Source of the DNA: Bacteroidota bacterium
Lineage (GTDB): Bacteria > Bacteroidota > Bacteroidia > Flavobacteriales > Flavobacteriaceae
Assembly (NCBI GenBank): GCA_006227965.1
Contig: SBFL01000304.1
Span: 1 to 8,028, forward strand
DNA length: 8,028 bases
Direction: 5' to 3'
The stretch's first letter is position 1. Every line of letters begins with the position of its first letter. Positions 5,739 to 8,028 of the stretch are shown piece after piece. The notes beneath the pieces were generated by a model. That model was not told the DNA's origin and did no database searches. It worked only from the letters and a program-made list of their open reading frames with translations. Both the position numbers and the translations under genes were made by a program.

Positions 5739-6085
5739 CACCTGAAACGCCATATTACGCTGTGGTTTTCACCTCCCGGAGAACACCTCTGGAGGAGGAG
5801 CCATACGCTGAAATGGCTTCTGAAATGATGGAACTTGCCCGCAAACAACCCGGATTTCTCGGGGTAGACCACGCAAGAGAGGATATCGGGATTACTGTGA
5901 GTTACTGGGATTCGCTGAAAAGTATTGCCGACTGGAAATCCCATTCGAGGCATATGCTTGCCCAGGAAAAGGGTCGGGAGCGCTGGTACGAATCCTACAC
6001 CATTCGGATTTGCCGGGTGGAAAGGGAATACTCCTTTGTTGGTAAGGGGTCGGAAAGTGTAAAAACGACTGACCGCAGCTCTTAG
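5735..6085 (+). CDS. Antibiotic biosynthesis monooxygenase (ABM)-like dimeric alpha-beta barrel protein
   Basis: This is a 116-residue cytoplasmic protein of the ABM superfamily, with a ferredoxin-like fold that usually forms dimeric barrels. Visible features are an opening strand YYAVVFTSRRT (7-17), a helix with MASEMMELARKQPGFLG (27-43), and the strand-helix segment GITVSYWDSLKSIADWK (52-68). His73 and the AQEKGRERWY block (76-85) follow, and the closing strand is RICRVEREY (91-99). The pattern SYW..L..I..W......H..AQ..GR..WY is a recurrent signature of a bacterial ABM subgroup, resembling Bacillus YqjZ. The superfamily includes cofactor-free oxygenases and haem-degrading enzymes, but most members of this subgroup have no known substrate, so antibiotic synthesis should not be assumed. 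The start overlaps the stop of the upstream gene by four bases (ATGA). The last 15 or so residues are polar and probably disordered. Confidence 0.85.
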   Translation: MTPETPYYAVVFTSRRTPLEEEPYAEMASEMMELARKQPGFLGVDHAREDIGITVSYWDSLKSIADWKSHSRHMLAQEKGRERWYESYTIRICRVEREYSFVGKGSESVKTTDRSS

Positions 6086-6105
6086 CTATTTCATAACAGT
6101 GCAGG

Positions 6106-6137
6106 TTTGACAGCCATCCCCTTATCCCTTATTTTTG
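6106..6137 (+). promoter_or_regulatory. Full Bacteroidota-type promoter of glpD
   Basis: TTTG at 6106-6109 is the -33 element and TATTTTTG at 6130-6137 is a perfect -7 element, separated by 20 bp. Both match the sigma-ABfr consensus seen in Bacteroidota. The predicted start near 6144 gives a leader of about 12 bases before the glpD ATG. It is the best promoter in the window. Confidence 0.72.
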
Positions 6138-6156
6138 GGCAAAACTGAAAATTGCC

Positions 6157-7818
6157 ATGAAAGAAGCACGCCCCTTTTCAGCTCTTACCAGGCCTGAGGA
6201 CCTCGCGGCATTAACTTCGGAAACTTTTGATCTGGTAGTCATCGGAGGGGGGATTACAGGAGCAGGTATAGCCCTGGATGCTGCTTCGCGTGGGTTGAAG
6301 GTGGTGCTTTTGGAAAAAGGGGATTTCGCCTCCGGCACGAGCAGCAAATCTACCAAACTCATTCACGGAGGGCTTCGGTATCTGAAACAGTTTGATTTCT
6401 GGCTGGTCAAGGAAGTGGGATCCGAAAGGGCCATTGTGCACAATCTGGCCCCGCACCTGGTGCTCCCGGAAAAAATGCTGCTACCCCTCATCGACGGAGG
6501 CTCGTATGGAAAATGGCTCACTTCCATCGGGCTCAAAGTATATGATATCCTTGCACAGGTTACGGACGACGATAAAAGGCAAATGCTCGAGAAGAAAGAA
6601 GCACTGAAAAAAGAGCCGTTGTTGCCCAAGAAACTTCTGAAGGGAGCCGGATTCTATGCGGAATACCGGACGGACGATTCCCGCCTGACCATTGAAAACA
6701 TTAAAACCAGTCTCAATTTCGGTGCCCGGGCCCTCAATTATACGGAAGTGACTGATTTTCGCTATGACGATAATGGAATAGTATCCGGAGTTGTGGCGGT
6801 GGACCTGATAGGAGGTAAGCCCTTTCAGGTGGCCTCCCGGTATGTGATCAGTGCTGCCGGTCCCTGGGTAGACGACCTCAGAAGTGTCAATCACAGCAAG
6901 AAGGGAAAGCGACTCCACCTCACCAAAGGGGTGCATCTGGTATTTCCCTTTGAGAAGCTCCCGGTAAGGCAGTCCGTATACTTTGACGTTCCAGACGGCA
7001 GGATGATCTTTGCCATCCCCAGGGGCAGGGTCACCTACGTGGGGACTACCGACACCAACTACAATTCTGACAAGGATGATGTGCGGACAGACCTGGCAGA
7101 TGCAATTTACCTGATCTCAGCGGTCAATAACATGTTTCCTTCCATCGAATTGGAAATGTCGGATATAGAGTCTTCCTGGGCCGGACTCAGGCCGCTGATC
7201 CATGAAGAAGGCAAATCGGCGGCTGAACTTTCCCGAAAGGACGAGATCTTCACCTCAGATACCGGGCTCATCAGCATTGCAGGAGGCAAGCTCACGGGAT
7301 ATCGAAAAATGGCGGAAAGGGTGGTCAACCGGATTTTGAGGAAGATGGAGGAAGGCCTGGGCCTGGAGTTCAGGGAATGCATTACGGACGAAATCCCGCT
7401 TTGTGGAAATGAGTTCTCCAAATTCAAGCAGGTTAAAAAATATATAGGTGAAGTGGCCGCAGAACTTGAACCGGAGGGATTTGAGCACTACGATGCCTGG
7501 TATCTCGTTACGAATTACGGCAGGCAAACCGATGAAATACTCAAGACCTACCGAAAATTCAAGGATGCCGATATTCATTGGAGGCTGATGAAAGCCGAAC
7601 TGCATTTCGGGCTTGCCCATGAGATGGTACAAAACCCGATGGATTTTCTCATCCGAAGGACCGGGCGCCTTTATTTCGACATACATTCGGTACGAAAGTA
7701 CCACGGTATGGTGATCGATGAGTGTGCTAAAAAACTAAAGGCCGGGTCGAAGTCCAAAGCCACATGGAAAGCCGAAATTGAAAGCCAGATCGAACGCCAC
7801 AGTTCCTTCAGCCTGTAA
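6157..7818 (+). CDS. glpD: FAD-dependent glycerol-3-phosphate dehydrogenase
   Basis: This is a full-length 553-residue enzyme that oxidises sn-glycerol-3-phosphate to dihydroxyacetone phosphate and passes electrons to the quinone pool from the inner face of the membrane. The dinucleotide-binding motif VVIGGGITGAG is at residues 27-37, with Glu53 at the end of the second strand for the FAD ribose. TSSKSTKLIHGGLRYL at 61-76 is the GlpD family signature around the flavin. GPWVDD (235-240), SSWAGLRPL (339-347) and SIAGGKLTGYRKMAE (373-387) are further conserved FAD- and substrate-site blocks. The C-terminal domain from about residue 420 is the all-helical GlpD/GlpO cap. Its length fits a respiratory GlpD, and it lacks the roughly 50-residue insertion of some GlpO oxidases as far as can be judged by eye. 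No glpK or glpF is adjacent, and the gene has its own promoter. It converges on gpsA, the biosynthetic enzyme for the same substrate. Confidence 0.95.
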   Translation: MKEARPFSALTRPEDLAALTSETFDLVVIGGGITGAGIALDAASRGLKVVLLEKGDFASGTSSKSTKLIHGGLRYLKQFDFWLVKEVGSERAIVHNLAPHLVLPEKMLLPLIDGGSYGKWLTSIGLKVYDILAQVTDDDKRQMLEKKEALKKEPLLPKKLLKGAGFYAEYRTDDSRLTIENIKTSLNFGARALNYTEVTDFRYDDNGIVSGVVAVDLIGGKPFQVASRYVISAAGPWVDDLRSVNHSKKGKRLHLTKGVHLVFPFEKLPVRQSVYFDVPDGRMIFAIPRGRVTYVGTTDTNYNSDKDDVRTDLADAIYLISAVNNMFPSIELEMSDIESSWAGLRPLIHEEGKSAAELSRKDEIFTSDTGLISIAGGKLTGYRKMAERVVNRILRKMEEGLGLEFRECITDEIPLCGNEFSKFKQVKKYIGEVAAELEPEGFEHYDAWYLVTNYGRQTDEILKTYRKFKDADIHWRLMKAELHFGLAHEMVQNPMDFLIRRTGRLYFDIHSVRKYHGMVIDECAKKLKAGSKSKATWKAEIESQIERHSSFSL

Positions 7819-7853
7819 AAGATCTGGCGGATCCGGGGACCGGGCCTTAGGGG

Positions 7854-8028
7854 TCAACTGATTACGTCAGCGAGCTCGGTGAAGACTTTTTTCGGATTTT
7901 CGTTCTTATACAGCACCCGGTAAACGGCATCGATGATGGGCGTTTTCACCGCCTTTTCAAACCCTTCTTTGATTTTGTAGGCACTTTTCAAGGCGTAATA
8001 CCCCTCTGCCACCATATTCATTTCCATC
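7854..8028 (-). CDS. gpsA: NAD(P)+-dependent glycerol-3-phosphate dehydrogenase, C-terminal 57 codons
   Basis: The minus-strand frame enters from the right edge and ends at TGA (7856-7854), so only the C-terminus is present. The visible part contains EMNMVAEGYYALKSAYKI, then KTPIIDAVYRVLY and NPKKVF near the end. These match the last helices of GpsA, in which the N-MVAEGYY segment and the TPI-DAVY segment are conserved. GpsA reduces dihydroxyacetone phosphate to sn-glycerol-3-phosphate, the backbone precursor for membrane phospholipids, in the cytoplasm. The glpD stop codon is 35 bases away on the other strand, with no convincing terminator in between. In flavobacteria gpsA is often found near cvpA, which fits this window, the plus-strand genes lying between them. 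Confidence 0.85.
   Translation of the reverse strand, partial: MEMNMVAEGYYALKSAYKIKEGFEKAVKTPIIDAVYRVLYKNENPKKVFTELADVIS

Noticed and set aside
7819..7853. Possible terminator between glpD and gpsA
   Set aside because: Only 4-bp stems (such as GACC/GGTC) with no T-run were found; not enough to call.
1..8028. Mobile elements, CRISPR arrays, defence systems, tRNA or rRNA
   Set aside because: No transposase or integrase gene, no regularly spaced repeats and no tRNA-like cloverleaf were seen; all confident genes are typical chromosomal families.

Overview
The window looks like ordinary chromosome from a member of the Bacteroidota, most likely a marine flavobacterium of moderate G+C such as a Robiginitalea- or Muriicola-like organism. 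This rests on the protein families present and on several promoter elements of the Bacteroidota type (-7 box TAnnTTTG, and one complete TTTG-N20-TATTTTTG), together with little evidence of Shine-Dalgarno sequences. No mobile element, CRISPR array, rRNA or tRNA was seen, and there is no sign of recent transfer.

Left part (1-1675). The 3' end of a PPP-type calcineurin-like phosphatase gene (+) converges on a gene (-) for a small membrane-anchored protein with a coiled coil and a helix-hairpin-helix domain. A gene-free stretch of about 470 bases follows. It holds a possible folded element, short repeats and a convincing terminator for the next gene.

Middle part (1676-5303, all minus strand). 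In order of transcription the genes are cvpA-type membrane protein, CAP/SCP-domain lipoprotein, 3-hydroxyanthranilate 3,4-dioxygenase, and an antiquitin-type (ALDH7) aldehyde dehydrogenase. The last two are amino-acid catabolic enzymes (kynurenine branch of tryptophan, and probably lysine). The gaps between genes and a separate promoter for the dehydrogenase suggest individual units rather than one operon. A 22-bp palindrome lies across the dehydrogenase promoter and is the best candidate operator in the window.

Right part (5304-8028). Two divergent -7 boxes serve cvpA (-) and a two-gene unit (+), an unrecognised 118-residue protein translationally coupled to an antibiotic-biosynthesis-monooxygenase-like protein. 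glpD follows with its own near-perfect promoter. At the edge, the last 57 codons of gpsA run in from the other strand and end 35 bases from glpD. The enzyme that oxidises glycerol-3-phosphate and the one that makes it are therefore tail to tail.

No clearly new multi-gene system was found. The items most worth a second look are the ALDH7 promoter palindrome, the HhH membrane protein, the coupled hypothetical/monooxygenase pair, and the structured gene-free region at 1210-1675.
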